Shown: positions 1 through 11,652 of the stretch, piece by piece
Position numbering within the stretch: position 1 is the stretch's first letter
Layout: every line of letters begins with the position of its first letter
Assembly: GCF_914767665.1 (NCBI RefSeq)
Contig: NC_059507.1
Span: 21,392,718 to 21,456,717, forward strand
Source: Harmonia axyridis
Lineage: Eukaryota; Arthropoda; Insecta; Coleoptera; Coccinellidae
DNA length: 64,000 nucleotides
Direction of reading: 5' to 3'
The notes under the pieces: model-generated
Told to the model about the DNA's origin: nothing
The model's database searches: none
The model's input: only the letters and a program-made list of their open reading frames with translations
Translations under genes and position numbers: made by a program

Positions 1-59
1 CCACCGAGTGCTGTGTTTATTGTTGCTATGTGGAGCTTTATGAGAAGCCGCCACAAATT

Positions 60-470
60 CATAATCGAAATTCTAAAATTTGGTTTGTACCGTCATACAT
101 GGTGATCAAAAACATTCCCTCAAGAAAGAAATTTCATAGTACAAGAAATTGAATTATCGGTAGAATTATTTCGGAAATTGCAGTTTTTTCACCCTTTACG
201 AATGCCTTCCTTCAATATATCTGAAATTGAATAAATCAGATCCGGACTTTTTCTATTTTCATGAATATAGGATCACCCTGTACGTGAATCCAAATCTCCC
301 GCTTAGCACCATCATACAGGGTGATCAATAAACATTCTCTTATGAGTGAAATTTCATAGTTCAATAAATCTTGAACTTTCCGAAAAATTATTTCGAATTT
401 TCCAGTTCGCCATTCACTAAGAATGAAATCAACAATTCCCGTTATTTTCACGTATGGGTTCAGGATAACC
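60..470 (-). repeat. GGATCACCCTGTA-type dispersed repeat, left (inverted) copies
   Basis: Two diverged tandem units run in the opposite orientation to those at 2798-3480. Shared landmarks, read on the minus strand, are a GATCACCNTGTATGACGG block, an AAATGTTTATTGATCA block and a TCCGGATCTGATTTA block. No coding capacity is seen. The arrangement makes 60-3480 a large, imperfect inverted structure with other elements in the middle. Confidence 0.6.
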
Positions 471-654
471 CAAAATCAGTGATTCATAAAAATTCCCTGT
501 TAGATTCTCGATGAATGTTTGGTGCGGTATCTATAACCATATCGGTTGAATTGCCCTAATAAATTTGAAAATATGTAGACAGGAGAAATTTATGAAAATT
601 TTGTTTTTAGAAAACATTCCAATGAAAATATTGTGGTAGCAACATGATGGAGCT

Positions 655-682
655 AAATAGAAATAGAAATAGAAATAGAAAT
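655..682 (+). repeat. AAATAG microsatellite
   Basis: About four and a half perfect AAATAG hexamers in a row. The flanking 470-836 is AT-rich and shows nothing else recognisable. Confidence 0.85.
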
Positions 683-836
683 TATGAATTTCAGCAATTA
701 CACCATAGTGAACTATGATCAAATAGTGAAACAAGTCAAGTTGAAGAAAAAAAGAAAACTCAATAATCCTATGTACTACAAAATTGAATGAATTCATCAA
801 TACTATATGGTTCACATAGAACAATGAAATTGAAAT

Positions 837-1100
837 TTGACTTTTTATAAGTGTATAAGTTTATTTTCGCAGAATCCAAAAAAAGTCCGCGAATATTTGA
901 CTGAGACTTTTGAAAACAGATGGATTGGCAGAGTAGAAATGTGGCTTGGCCTCCTCAATCCCTTATCTGACACCCTTGGATTATTAATTATGTGGTGGTC
1001 TATGCGATATCCACTAAAAGTAGGGAGCAACTGCTACAAAGAATTATTGATGTTTGCGATATTATTAAATTTCAACCGAATACGCCAATAGCGCAATCTA
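837..1100 (+). pseudogene. IS630/Tc1-like transposase C-terminal remnant
   Basis: The translation carries the block REYLTETFENRWIGR, typical of the region just before the last catalytic residue in the DUF4817-type IS630/Tc1 transposases common in insects. The expected continuation (WPP.SPDLTPLDYY) is present but spread over different frames around 943-990, with a stop. This is a broken C-terminal third only; the rest of the gene is not adjacent. The family call is from motif recognition, not a search. Confidence 0.6.
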
Positions 1101-1115
1101 AGAAACAACTACATA

Positions 1116-2613
1116 TACAGAGTGGCCACTTTTTTAATGGGAATGCATTGGTAACTTTAAAACCATAAGAGTTAGAAGGTCGGTCAAATGGAGAAAAAGT
1201 TGCATGCATAGAAGCATTATCAAGCAGTTCAAACAAATCGAGATTATCAGGGCCGGTTATTGAGATATCATAAGAAAAGTAAATTTTGTCATTTTGATTT
1301 TTCTTTTTTCCCCACTTTATTTCAAATATTATCAACGAATGTTGCAGGAATTTTTTATTCGACAGTAAATTATCCTCAATTTGACGTTATCAGATTTTGT
1401 ATCCAACGTTTCGTACTTTCTGGGCCACCCTCAAACTCATTTCTTCAATACGGACCTGCATATTTTATGACACTTTTCGAAATAACTTTTAACGCTGAAT
1501 TCAACGATATATCATACAATGTCATTCAAAGTTGATTTTCAGGTGATTTTGACTGTTATCCAAATTTACTGGTGTGTATGTAAGAAAAAACAAGTCTCAA
1601 AACAATATCAATGTTCTGAAGCAAATTCAATTGAACCCAGAAAAAAAATCGAGAGCTGTGGCCAGTGAATGGAATTTATCAAAAACTACTGTTAATAAAA
1701 TAGTCAAGAGACGCGAATACAATGAAAATTTGAATACCATGCCTTGCAAAAATTATATCGTAATGATCTCAAAATAAAGTTCTATTCAGTAATTTGTTAC
1801 AACGGAACAAATGACAAATCCAACAATAGTGATAGATTGAGAATGTATTGGAAGGTATTCGAGGAGACGAAACAAGCAAATGTATAAGAAGTATTGGTTC
1901 CAGAACCGTGAAGTGCATTTTACAAAATGATGGACATTTCGAACACTTACTTCATTAATTTTCATTTACTTTCGAATGATCATTTGATTTTTCTTTCATT
2001 AAATGATACTTTCGTTAAATTATTATGAATTGAAATATGTAAATAATTATGACTGGATTCTTGCTTTGATTCTGATATGTTCCATTTAGTTCAAGATGGG
2101 TAAGTTGATATTCTTATCGAAATGTATTGCATGTTGTTAATCAAACTAAAGGTACCTAAATGTAATTCAGATCCGACCCAAAAGAAAATTGGATAAGGGT
2201 CAAAATCACCTGAAAATCAACTTTGAATGACATTGTATGATATATCGTTGAATTCAGCGTTAAAAGTTATTTCGAAAAGTGTCATAAAATATGCAGGTCC
2301 GTATTGAAAAAAATTAGTTTGAGGGTGGCCCAGAGAGTACGAAACGTTGGATACGGCAAATTGAGGATAATTTACTGTCGAATAAAAAATTCCTGTAACA
2401 AATTTCGATAATATTTGGAATAACGTGGGAAAAAAAGAAAAATCAAAATGACAAAATTTACTTTTTTTATGATATCGCAATAACCGGCCCTGATAATCTC
2501 GATTTGTTTGAACTGCTTGATAATGCTTCTATGCATGCAACTTTTTCTCCATTTGACCGACCTTCTGACTCTTATGGTTTAAAAGTTATCAATACAATCC
2601 CATTAAAAAAGTG
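1116..2613. mobile_element. TIR element, internally deleted, with transposase relic
   Basis: Inverted arms of about 430-445 bp (1118-1563 and 2191-2613) match closely over their whole length, including shared blocks with GGGCCACCCTCAAACT and ATGACATTGTATGATATA. The left arm starts ATACAGAGTGGCCAC, the usual look of Tc1/mariner-type ends. The right arm stops about 12 bp short of that end, so its outer tip is lost. Between the arms lies a transposase with the middle missing. Confidence 0.7.
1574..1957 (+). pseudogene. Internally deleted transposase inside the 1116-2613 element
   Basis: The first 67 codons give a helix-turn-helix-like N-terminus (LNPEKKSRAVASEWNLSKTT). After a stop near 1775, another frame at about 1840-1957 reads CILQNDGHFEHLL before a stop, the usual C-terminal end of this transposase class. 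The catalytic core is absent between them, so the element cannot supply its own enzyme. It could be a deletion derivative mobilised by a related full-length element. That the N and C parts belonged to one gene is inferred from order and position within the arms. Confidence 0.5.
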
Positions 2614-2797
2614 TATTGAAATGGAGGGATACCATTTGAACAATTGCTGCTGAACTGAAAATATTTTATTTATTCGTTTTTGATTCATTTTCAATATATT
2701 TTCAATTTGTAAGCTGTTTTTGTTATATTCTTTAACCACTTTGTTGATTAAAAGTTTTCTTAAATAATTTGAGAAAAAATTACGGAATGGATTCGTG

Positions 2798-3480
2798 AAG
2801 GGTGAAAAAACTGCAATTTTCGAAATAATTCTACCGATATTTTCAAGATATCTTGAATTATGAACTATTATTTGAACTATGAATATTCTTTCATAGGGAA
2901 ATGTTTATTGATCATCCTGTATGACGGTGCCAAGTAGAGATTCAGAATTTTTATTATGAATTAATTTTTTGTGATAACGATAATGAAAAAAACATGATAT
3001 TAACATACAGGATGATCCAAGATACACGAAAATAGAAAAAGTCAAAAATTTTCCTAGTCCGGATCTGATTTATTGGAATACAGAAATAATGAAGGAAGGC
3101 GATAGTAAAGGGTAATTGAAATTATTCGGTGGATTAATCGAAGAGCTATTGAACCTTCCACTCTTAAGGAAATGTTTATTGATCATCCTGTTTGGCCGTG
3201 CCAAACCGAGATTAAGAATTTTTAAAATGAATTGATTCTTTGTGGTTACGGAAACGGAAAAAAACCATAATGTTCACGTACAGTGTGATCCAATATTCAC
3301 GAAAATAGAAAAAGTCCGGAATTTTCCTAGTCCGGATCTGATTTACTCAGTTTCAGAAATATTGAAGGAAGGCGATTGTAAAGGGTGGCAAAACTTCAAA
3401 ATTTGAAATTTTTCTATAGATTAGTTATAGTGTTATTGAACTGTGAAATTTCACTCATGAGATGAACATCACCCTGTATA
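2798..3480 (+). repeat. Tandem 270-300 bp repeat units, right copies
   Basis: Three direct units with landmarks AAGGGTGA/AAAGGGTAA/AAAGGGTGG at about 2798, 3106 and 3388, and GGATCTGATTTA at 3061 and 3334 (period 273 bp). They are the inverse of the units at 60-470. No open frame. The stretch 2614-2797 is AT-rich and blank, and 3481-3629 is unassigned. Confidence 0.65.
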
Positions 3481-4531
3481 TCCTAAACGAATTTAGGCAG
3501 GCGATCGAAACCTCTTGATACTAGTCCTCCATGATGACCTTCATTCATGGTATCCGTTTGTGGCATTCTTCCCAGATCACTCTTTATAGTTACCAAAAAT
3601 CAATATGAAAGTGCAATTACTGAAGTATACAGGGTCTTTCACGAGGAACCTCACCCATATTTATACGAGAAACTACTGAACGTATTTTCATGAAATTCTG
3701 CACTTATAATTATTTCACGATGCTGATGAAATCTGAAATATTTTCAAGGCATGAGCACCTCCGGTTTTTCCGGAAATGACGTCAACTTCCGTTTTTCAAA
3801 TTAGAACACCATTTTTTTATTGCAGAAATAGATTCCTTAGAAAATTTCAAGTTATTTTAATGTAACATTTTTCAGTTTTGGTTGGAAAATTCTCTCTGAG
3901 CGGGAAAATTGGGAAAAAAAAATCGAAAATAGAGCTCCGCTGAAACAAGAATAACTTCGAGGTTTTTGGATGGAAAATTTTCATTTTTGGGATTTTTCAA
4001 GATGTGAGATTGATGTATCCACTTTAAAAATCGAAATCGCGATTCATGATACAGGGGGTGAAAAAATCGCTTTCAAAGTTAGGGATGACAAAATCGTGAA
4101 AAATCAATTTTTTCAAATTAGAACCCCATTTTTTTATGGCAGATATTGAATCTACGTTGAAAAATAATGTGAGTGTATGCATCACACCCTTGCCCTAAAA
4201 TGGATATTTTCTGAGTTATTCACAAAAAACTGTTTTTCGTCTTGAATTTTCAGCTATTTCTTTTCCCTTCACGCCAAAAAAATGAAATTTTCAGGAACTC
4301 TTATTTGAACCATGTTGTAGATTTTTCACCCCTTCTTGAAACCGACTTCAAGTTACTATTAGGAGAACCATGGCAAACTTTATTACATTCTCCATGAAGT
4401 AGAATGAGATTTAAATAATCTTCATTGGTAAAATTAGGCATAGTGATCGATTTTATAACTTAGTACGAATTATCATCAGATTAATAGTAAACACAAAATG
4501 CTACTGAATAAAGAGGAATTTGGCAGATGTA

Positions 4532-5817
4532 TCAGGTGTGTGAATAAGTCTTTCCCGTTTTTTGTAAGAGATGGCGCCACCAATACTGTGCGAGTATTTA
4601 ATGGTTACATATGTCATAATCAAAGCTTATTCATCTGTCAAAAATTCCACACTAACACATTAGTTGAAATTTTTTCGCATCATAAATTTTTGAAATCGTG
4701 AAAATGTCGAAATTTGAGCCGAGTCGACGTCATTTGCGGGAAGTTTCACTTTATTGGTTCAATTTGAAGAAATCTGCTGCCGAGGCGCATCGGTTGCTTC
4801 AGGAAGCTTATGGAGAAGGTTGTGTCGATGATTCAAGTGTTCGCGGATGGTTTCGACGCTTCAAAAGTGGCGATTTCGACGTGGAAGACAAGGAGCGTTC
4901 CGGGCGGCCGCAAATCTTTGAAGATCAAAAATTGGCGACTTTGCTTGATGAAGATTCGTGTCAAACGCAAGAAGAACATGCTGAAGCATTGGGAGTTGAC
5001 CGAACAACCATTTCCAAGCGTTTGAAAGCCATGGGAATGATCCAAAAGCAAGGAAATTGGGTGCCGTACGAACTGAAGCTGAGAGACGTCGAACGGCGTT
5101 TTTTCACTTGCGAACAGCTGCTTCAGCGACATAAAAGAAAGGGTTTTCTGCATCGTATCGTGACTGGCGATGAAAAGTGGATCCGTTACGATAAACCGAA
5201 GCGAAGAAAATCATGGGGACTACCCGGCCATGCATCATCATCGACGGCCAAGCCAAATATTCATGGCGCCAAGCTCATGCTCTGTATATGATGAGACCGC
5301 TAGGTGTGGTTTACTATGAGCTTCTGAAACCGAATGAAAGGATCACAGGCGAGGTCTATCGACGACAATTGATGCGTTTGAGCCGCGCACTTCGAGAAAA
5401 ACGGCCACAATACTCCGACAGGCACGACAAAGTTATTTTGCAACATGACAATGCTCGCCCACATGTTGCACAGCCGTTGAAAACATACTTAGAAACGCTC
5501 AAATGGGAAGTCCTACCCCACCCGCCTTATAGTCCAGACATTGCTCCGTCTGATTACCATCTCTTCAGATCGATGACGCATGGCCTGGCTGACCAGCACT
5601 TCCATTCCTACGAGGAAGCCAAAAAATGGGTGGATGACTGGATAGAGGCCAAACCGGTCGAATTTTTTCGCAACGGGATTCGTATGTTGCCAGAAAGATG
5701 GGGAAAAGTTGTAGCTAGCGATGGCCAATACTTTCAATAATTCATTTGTAACGATTTTTTCACAATAAGGGCTCAAAATTTGAAAAAAAAACGGGAAAGA
5801 CTTATTCACACACCTGA
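4532..5817 (+). mobile_element. mariner (mauritiana-like) transposon, nearly intact
   Basis: A 1286-bp element with 32-bp perfect terminal inverted repeats starting TCAGGTGTGTGAATAAGTCT, flanked by a TA duplication (4530-4531 and 5818-5819). The length is right for a complete mariner. The pre-insertion site survives uninterrupted in copy 2 at about 9412-9430 (GGCAGATGTAATTAATGATA), which proves both the boundaries and the TA target. Confidence 0.95.
4704..5740 (+). pseudogene. mariner transposase, disabled by two stops and a 1-bp loss
   Basis: DNA cut-and-paste transposase of the mariner D,D34D type. N-terminal helix-turn-helix region (SSVRGWFRRFKSGDFDVEDK), WVPYEL linker at about residue 120, first catalytic Asp in VTGDEKWI at residue 156, second in LQHDNARPH, third in PYSPDIAPSDYHLF, ending near residue 345. 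The frame opens at 4704 (MSKFEP), inside the left terminal repeat boundary. Two adjacent TGA codons at 5289-5294 stand where mariners have Trp-Trp, and a single base is missing near 5297; beyond that the remaining frame is open to the stop at 5738-5740. Everything else is intact, so inactivation looks recent. It cannot make full-length enzyme as it stands. Confidence 0.92.
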
Positions 5818-6713
5818 TAATTAATGATATCTATCATTAAAAAAAAGGAATGTAAAACATGGTAACTTTTGGCATATGGTTCATAAGGAATTATTTATTT
5901 ATCACTGGAGAGAAAACCGATGGCCGATTAGTTGAAATAAAGAGGTTTCCGATACAAATTCGAATCAAAATTCGCCATCTATTTAGGAACAACCTGTAAC
6001 TTTTTTCTCTTGCATATTAGGGTAGTAAAATCTAAAACATGGTTTAAGTAACAGTTCCTGAAAATTTCATCTTTTTGGCGTGAAGGGAAAAGAAATAGCT
6101 GAAAATTCAAGACGAAAAACAGTTTTTTGTGAATAACTCAGAAAATATCCATTTTAGGGCAAGGGTGTGATGCATACACTCACATTATTTTTAACGTAGA
6201 TTCAATATCTGCCATAAAAAAATGGGGTTCTAATTCGAAAAAATTGATTTTTCACGATTTTGTCATCCCTAACTTTGAAAGCGATTTCTTCACCCCCTGT
6301 ATCATGAATCGCGATTTCGATTTTTAAAGTGGATACATCAATCTTACATCTTGAAAAATCCCAAAAATGAAAATTTTCCATCCAAAAACCACGAAGTTAT
6401 TCTTGTTTCAGCGGAGCTCTATTTTCCATTTTTTTTTCGAATTTTCCCGTTCAGAGAGAATTTTCCAACCAAAACTGAAAAATGTTACATCAAAATAACT
6501 CGAAATTTTCTAAGGAATCTATTTCTGCAATAAAAAAATGGTGTTCTAATTTGAAAAACGGAAGTTGACGTAATTTCCGGAAAAACCGGAGGTGCTCATG
6601 CCTTGAAAATATTTTAGATTTCATCAGCATCGTGAAATACTGCTGAATTTCATGAAAATACGTTCAGTAGTTTCCCGTATAAATATGGGTGAGGTTCCTC
6701 GTGAAAGACCCTG

Positions 6714-7414
6714 TATATACCTCAAAACTCTTCAGAATCAACAGGTTCTTCAATTTTAATTTCTTAAAAGAATGCACTGTAACTGTTAGGATACATGACA
6801 TGATATTAAAATGCTGTGCACAAACTGAAGGAATAGGCAATTAGTCGACATAATGACAAGAAAAGCAGTGTATTCAGGATATTATATAAATAGCAGGATT
6901 ACTCGTTTTGAAATTATCTAATCTAATATACTGAACTTGTCCAGATCGCTTTCATTGATTTCTATTTTCTTGGGTTGAATACGAATGCAATTTCTATTCT
7001 GAGCAAAATTCCAAACGCTTCCATTCCATTAAAAACTGGAACTATCAACGGAATAAGAATCGCTGTTGTTTCCTCTATCTTTCAGGAAATCTAAAGTCAT
7101 AAAAAATGAGATAACAAATAATCCTTCGAGGTTCGAACCAGGGACCATTACTTTCGATTTATAGTTTCGGAAAATAATTTTTTCTAACCACAACATTAAC
7201 TGTTAATAAAGAGAGTTTATTCATATTGTTTTGTCTATTAGACTCGACATAGTTTGATATATCATGCAATATTATTTGTTTTCTCCTTAAACAATGTATG
7301 CATTGTTAAAGTCCAGGCCTTGTTTAGGTTTCTTAATTATGACCATCAAAAGGAACAAAGCTGCTATGTCTGCCTTCGAAAGTTAGTTATTGCGACAGTA
7401 GATACTAGTATATA
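6714..7414. other. Spacer between the two long-TIR elements
   Basis: AT-rich sequence without a supported gene. A GGTTCGAACC box-B-like decamer lies at 7130-7139, but no paired tRNA arms surround it. Confidence 0.5.
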
Positions 7415-10324
7415 CAGGGTCTTTCACGAGGAACCTCACCCATATTTATACGGGAAACTACTGAACGTATTTTCATGAAATTCAGCACTTATAAGTATTT
7501 CACGATGCTGATGAAATCTAAAATATTTTCAAGGAATGAGCACCTCCGGTTTTTCCGGAAATGACGTCAACTTCCGTTTTTCAAATTAGAACACCATTTT
7601 TTTATTGCAGAAATAGATTCCTTAGAAAATTTCAAGTTATTTTGATGTAACATTTTTCAGTTTTGGTTGGAAAATTCTCTCTGAGCGGGAAAATTCGAAA
7701 AAAAAAATCGAAAATAGAGCTCCGCTGAAACAAGAATAACTTCGAGGTTTTTGGATGGAAAATTTTCATTTTTGGGATTTTTCAAGATGTAAGATTGATG
7801 TATCCACTTTAAAAATCGAAATCGCGATTCATGATACAGGGGGTGAAAAAATCGCTTTCAAAGTTTGGGATAACAAAATCGTGAAAAATCAATTTTTTCA
7901 AATTAGAACCCCATTTTTTTATGGCAGATATTGAATCTACGTTAAAAAATATTGTGAGTGTATGCATCACACCCTTGCCCTAAAATGGATATTTTCTGAG
8001 TTATTCACAAAAAACTGTTTTTCGTCTTGAATTTTCAGCTATTTCTTTTTCCTTCACGCCAAAAAGATGAAATTTTCAGGAACTGTTATTTGAACCATGC
8101 TGTAGATTTTTCACCCCTTCTTGAAACCGACTTCAAGTTACTATTAGGTTATTAGGAGAACCATGGCAAACTCTCGCAGTTATAACTAGAGAAGATGCTC
8201 AAAGTTTTGACCGTTAATTTCTAGACATTTATTTATACGTCTCAGGAATGCTTCGTGCGTTGCTCTTCTTATTTCATCAGGAGGAAGAGATCTGCAAAAG
8301 TGTTTAAAAAACCAAATTGAGATTCAAAACTATGAATCTAAAAATCTAAACAAACCTGAACGCATTTCTGACTCGTTCTATGCAGTCCTCTTTATCAGTC
8401 AGGGGAGTTGAGTAGACAATATTTTTTATCCTACCCCAAACATAATAGTCTAAAGGAGTTAAATCGGGAGAACGTGGTGGCCAAAGATGTGGACTATTGT
8501 TTGCCAACCATCGATCTTCAAATAGCCTGTAGAGGATATTTGACACATTGAGTGAATTGTGTGAATTGTTGATACCATAAGTCATTATGGTTCTGTACTA
8601 GCGGCTCAATTATTTGAGTCAATATGTCAGAATATCTATCTCCTAAGGGAGAACATTCTTTAAATAATGCAAACATGTGTAGTGTTCTATCTTACTATAA
8701 ATGTGAACATCGAGAATTGCATTATTTTTGATGGCGCAAAAAACATTGAAACTCCAGGTCTCTTGAAAGTTCCATTGTCTGAAGTGGTGGTTGTTCTCTT
8801 CATCCCAATAATGACTGTTATGCCTATTGAAAGAACCATTCTTTGTGAATTTAGATTCATCTGTCCAAATTATACAGTCCAAAAAGTTTTCATTCCCTTG
8901 AAATCGAATCATCATAGCTTCGCAAAACTCTGTTCTCCTGACGAAATCAGTTTCCTTCAAATGCTGTACCCTATTGAATTTATATGGGTGCATTTTATGT
9001 TTTTTTAATATTCTCCAAACACTCGATTGAGATAATCCCAGATCAATCTCGGCATCTTTGAGAGAATTTTGAGGATTCACACAAAAATATGCAAGAACTG
9101 TAATTTCGTTGTTCTCATCTTCTACTACACTTTTTTCTCTGTGTATAGTTTTCTTAACGAAAGATCCGACATTTCTCAAGTTTGTCATGGTTCTGTTAAT
9201 GGTATCTCTCGTTGGTCTGGGTCGGTCAGGAAACCTCTCAATGAACAGTCGAATCGTTCTATCTACAACTTTATTACATTCTCCATGAAGTAGAATGAGA
9301 TTAAAATAATCTTCATTGGTAAAATTAGGCATAGTGATCGATTTTATAACTTAATACGAATTATCACCAAATTAATAGTAAACACAAAATGCTACTGAAT
9401 AAAGAGGAATTTGGCAGATGTAATTAATGATATCTATCATTAAAAAAAAATAATGTAAAACATGGTAAGTTTTTGCATATGGTTCATAAGGAATTATTTA
9501 TTTATCACTGGAGAGAAAACCGATGGCCGATTAGTTGAAATAAAGAGGTTTCCGATACAAATTCGAATCAAAATTCGCCATCTATTTAGGAACAACCTGT
9601 AACCTTTTTTCTCTTGCATATTAGGGTAGTAAAATCTGAAACATGGTTTGAGTAACAGTTCCTGAAAATTTCATCTTTTTGGCGTGAAGGGAAAAGAAAT
9701 AGCTGAAAATTCAAGACGAAAAACAGTTTTTTGTGAATAACTCAGAAAATATCCATTTTAGGGCAAGGGTGTGATGCATACACTCACAATATTTTTTAAC
9801 GTAGATTCAATATCTGCCATAAAAAAATGGGGTTCTAATTTGAAAAAATTGATTTTTCACGATTTTGTCATCCCTAACTTTGAAAGCGATTTTTTCACCC
9901 CCTGTATCATGAATCGCGATTTCGATTTTTAAAGTGGATACATCAATCTTACATCTTGAAAAATCCCAAAAATGAAAATTTTCCATCCAAAAACCTCGAA
10001 GTTATTCTTGTTTCAGCGGAGCTCTATTTTCGATTTTTTTTCGAATTTTCCCGCTCAGAGAGAATTTTCCAACCAAAACTGAAAAATGTTACATCAAAAT
10101 AACTTGAAATTTTCTAAGGAATCTATTTCTGCAATAAAAAAATGGTGTTCTAATTTGAAAAACTGAAGTTGACGTCGTTTCCGGAAAAACCGGAGGTACT
10201 CATGCCTTGAAAATATTTTAGATTTCATCAGCATCGTGAAATACTTATAAGTGCTGAATTTCATGAAAATACGTTCAGTAGTTTCCCGTATAAATATGGG
10301 TGAGGTTCCTCGTGAAAGACCCTA
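7415..10324. mobile_element. Long-TIR IS630/Tc1-like element, copy 2 (with transposase)
   Basis: About 2.9 kb, bounded by terminal arms of about 0.7 kb (7415-8120 and 9620-10324) that are nearly identical to those of copy 1. Both ends abut TATA, consistent with a TA target. The right tip has TAGGG in place of CAGGG. The inner part carries a minus-strand transposase (8346-9332). This is the fuller member of the pair and probably represents the parent form, but its transposase is also damaged. Confidence 0.85.
8346..9332 (-). pseudogene. IS630/Tc1-like transposase (DUF4817-type N-terminus), frameshifted
   Basis: Transposase of the long-TIR element. Opening at 9332 (MPNFTNEDYFNLILLHGECN) is the helix-turn-helix start seen in insect DUF4817-type transposases. 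The first catalytic Asp is in IIWTDESKFTKNG and a conserved SFNVFCAI block follows. The frame closes at 8643. A second frame, 8585 to 8346, gives FEDRWLANNSPHLW then PPRSPDLTPLDYYVWG with the last catalytic Asp. The second catalytic Asp, expected in a QQDG motif, is missing: the sequence goes from WYQQ straight into downstream residues, pointing to a small deletion plus frame change around 8585. Very likely inactive. Confidence 0.85.
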
Positions 10325-10980
10325 TATAGAGTATTCTCGGCAATACTTTGACATCATTTGAAATGCTCTGGAACAGTAAGCTAGTCAACTTTTTCTTCTT
10401 GTATAGAAAATTAGTTACGTAATTCCGATTCCAGAAGAAAATCTTGACAAGAGCCATTCAAATGATTCCAAAGTATTTGTTGATGATTGAAATCTGCATA
10501 CTTATATTTATTTGTATACAGGCTGCTTCACGAATAACAGAACAAGCTTTTAGTGGAGATGCAGGACATTCCGACGAGGCTCGAACAGTACTCGAAATAT
10601 GTCTTAATTAGGTATATTCTTTCAAGAGATACAGATTGTTTTATGCATTTTATCTGAAACTTTCAAATTGCATATTTATCTCTTACAGCCTCTATGGATT
10701 TTCATTAAAATTTCAGGAAAAGGAAATGAGTAGGTATAGGATAAATTACAATTTTCACTTTTAGTGATATTATAATGCAGATCGGAACTGAGAAAATAAT
10801 ATTTTTCATGCTATATGTTGTAAAACACGCTGTACATCATTTTTTGAAAGAAGCAAAATCATCCTAAAAAATTTTATAAATTATCCTATCATACAAGCCT
10901 ATTGGCAAAACTGCTACACTTCGTAGCAATATTTTCTTTGCAATTGAATATCGGTTATATTTTCATTAATGATAAATATA
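10325..10980. other. AT-rich spacer with transposon-end-like scraps
   Basis: A TATACAGGCTGCTTCACGAA tip near 10515 resembles a transposon end, but no partner end was identified. No gene. Confidence 0.4.
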
Positions 10981-11648
10981 CAGGGTGGCCATTTGAAAAC
11001 GAAACAGACGAGATTACAGACGAAATAAAGTTTTTCGATAGAAATGCTCGGACAGGTCGATTTCTGTTTCGAGGGGGACAACTTAAGATGTAGGTTACGG
11101 ACGCATAGCGCTTCAACCCTTGCTACTACAACCCTCACCCCCAAATTTTGAATAGGGAAGATGGGGTGAGTGATACCTCATTTGAAAGGTATTTTTATAC
11201 TGATTTCAGCACAGTAATTGTTTTTTCATTTTATGCATTAGTTCTCGAAATATTCTTAACTAAGTATTTGAAAATGAAGTGGTGTTTTCGTGGCACTTGT
11301 AGTGTTTTGTGAAAAATCGACATTTTGAGCTTCAAAACAACCATGACTGTGGCTTCCTTCCTAACTAACGCATGAATATTTCGAGAACTAATGCATAAAA
11401 TGAAAAAACAATTACTGTGCTGAAATCAGTATAAAAATACCTTTAAATTGAGGTATCACTCACCCCATCTTCCCTATTCAAAAATTGGGGGTGGGGGTTG
11501 TAGCAGCAAGGGTTGAAGCGCTATGCGTCCGTAACCTACATCTTAAGTTGTCCCCCTCGAAACAGAAATCGACCTGTCCGAGCATTTCTATCGACAAACT
11601 TTATTTCGTCTGTAATCTCGTCTGTTTCGTTTTCAAATGGCCACCCTG
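10981..11648. mobile_element. Palindromic MITE, TA target
   Basis: A 668-bp element with near-complete inverted arms of about 280 bp (10981-11262 and 11363-11648) around a 100-bp spacer. The tips are CAGGGTGGCCATTTGAAAAC. TATA flanks both sides. No transposase is present. The mirrored arms make similar small open frames on both strands, which are artefacts of the palindrome. Confidence 0.9.
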
Positions 11649-11652
11649 TATA

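Larger units (their letters stand above)
3630..6713. mobile_element. Long-TIR IS630/Tc1-like element, copy 1 (transposase deleted, mariner inserted)
   Basis: The ends are CAGGGTCTTTCACGAGGAAC and its complement, each flanked by TA (3628-3629, 6714-6715), the target duplication of this superfamily. Terminal arms are about 0.7 kb. Compared with copy 2 (7415-10324) it lacks the whole transposase: sequence equivalent to about 8180 is joined directly to sequence equivalent to about 9266. It also contains a complete mariner at 4532-5817. Without that insertion it would be about 1.8 kb. Confidence 0.85.

Noticed and set aside
1072..1535. Similar small open frames at 1072-1535 and 2217-2480
   Set aside because: They are the two arms of the same inverted repeat; the similarity is DNA-level and neither looks coding.
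7110..7150. GGTTCGAACC decamer resembling a tRNA T-loop / box B
   Set aside because: The flanking bases do not pair as a T-stem, and no A box or acceptor stem is found; the decamer is self-complementary by itself.
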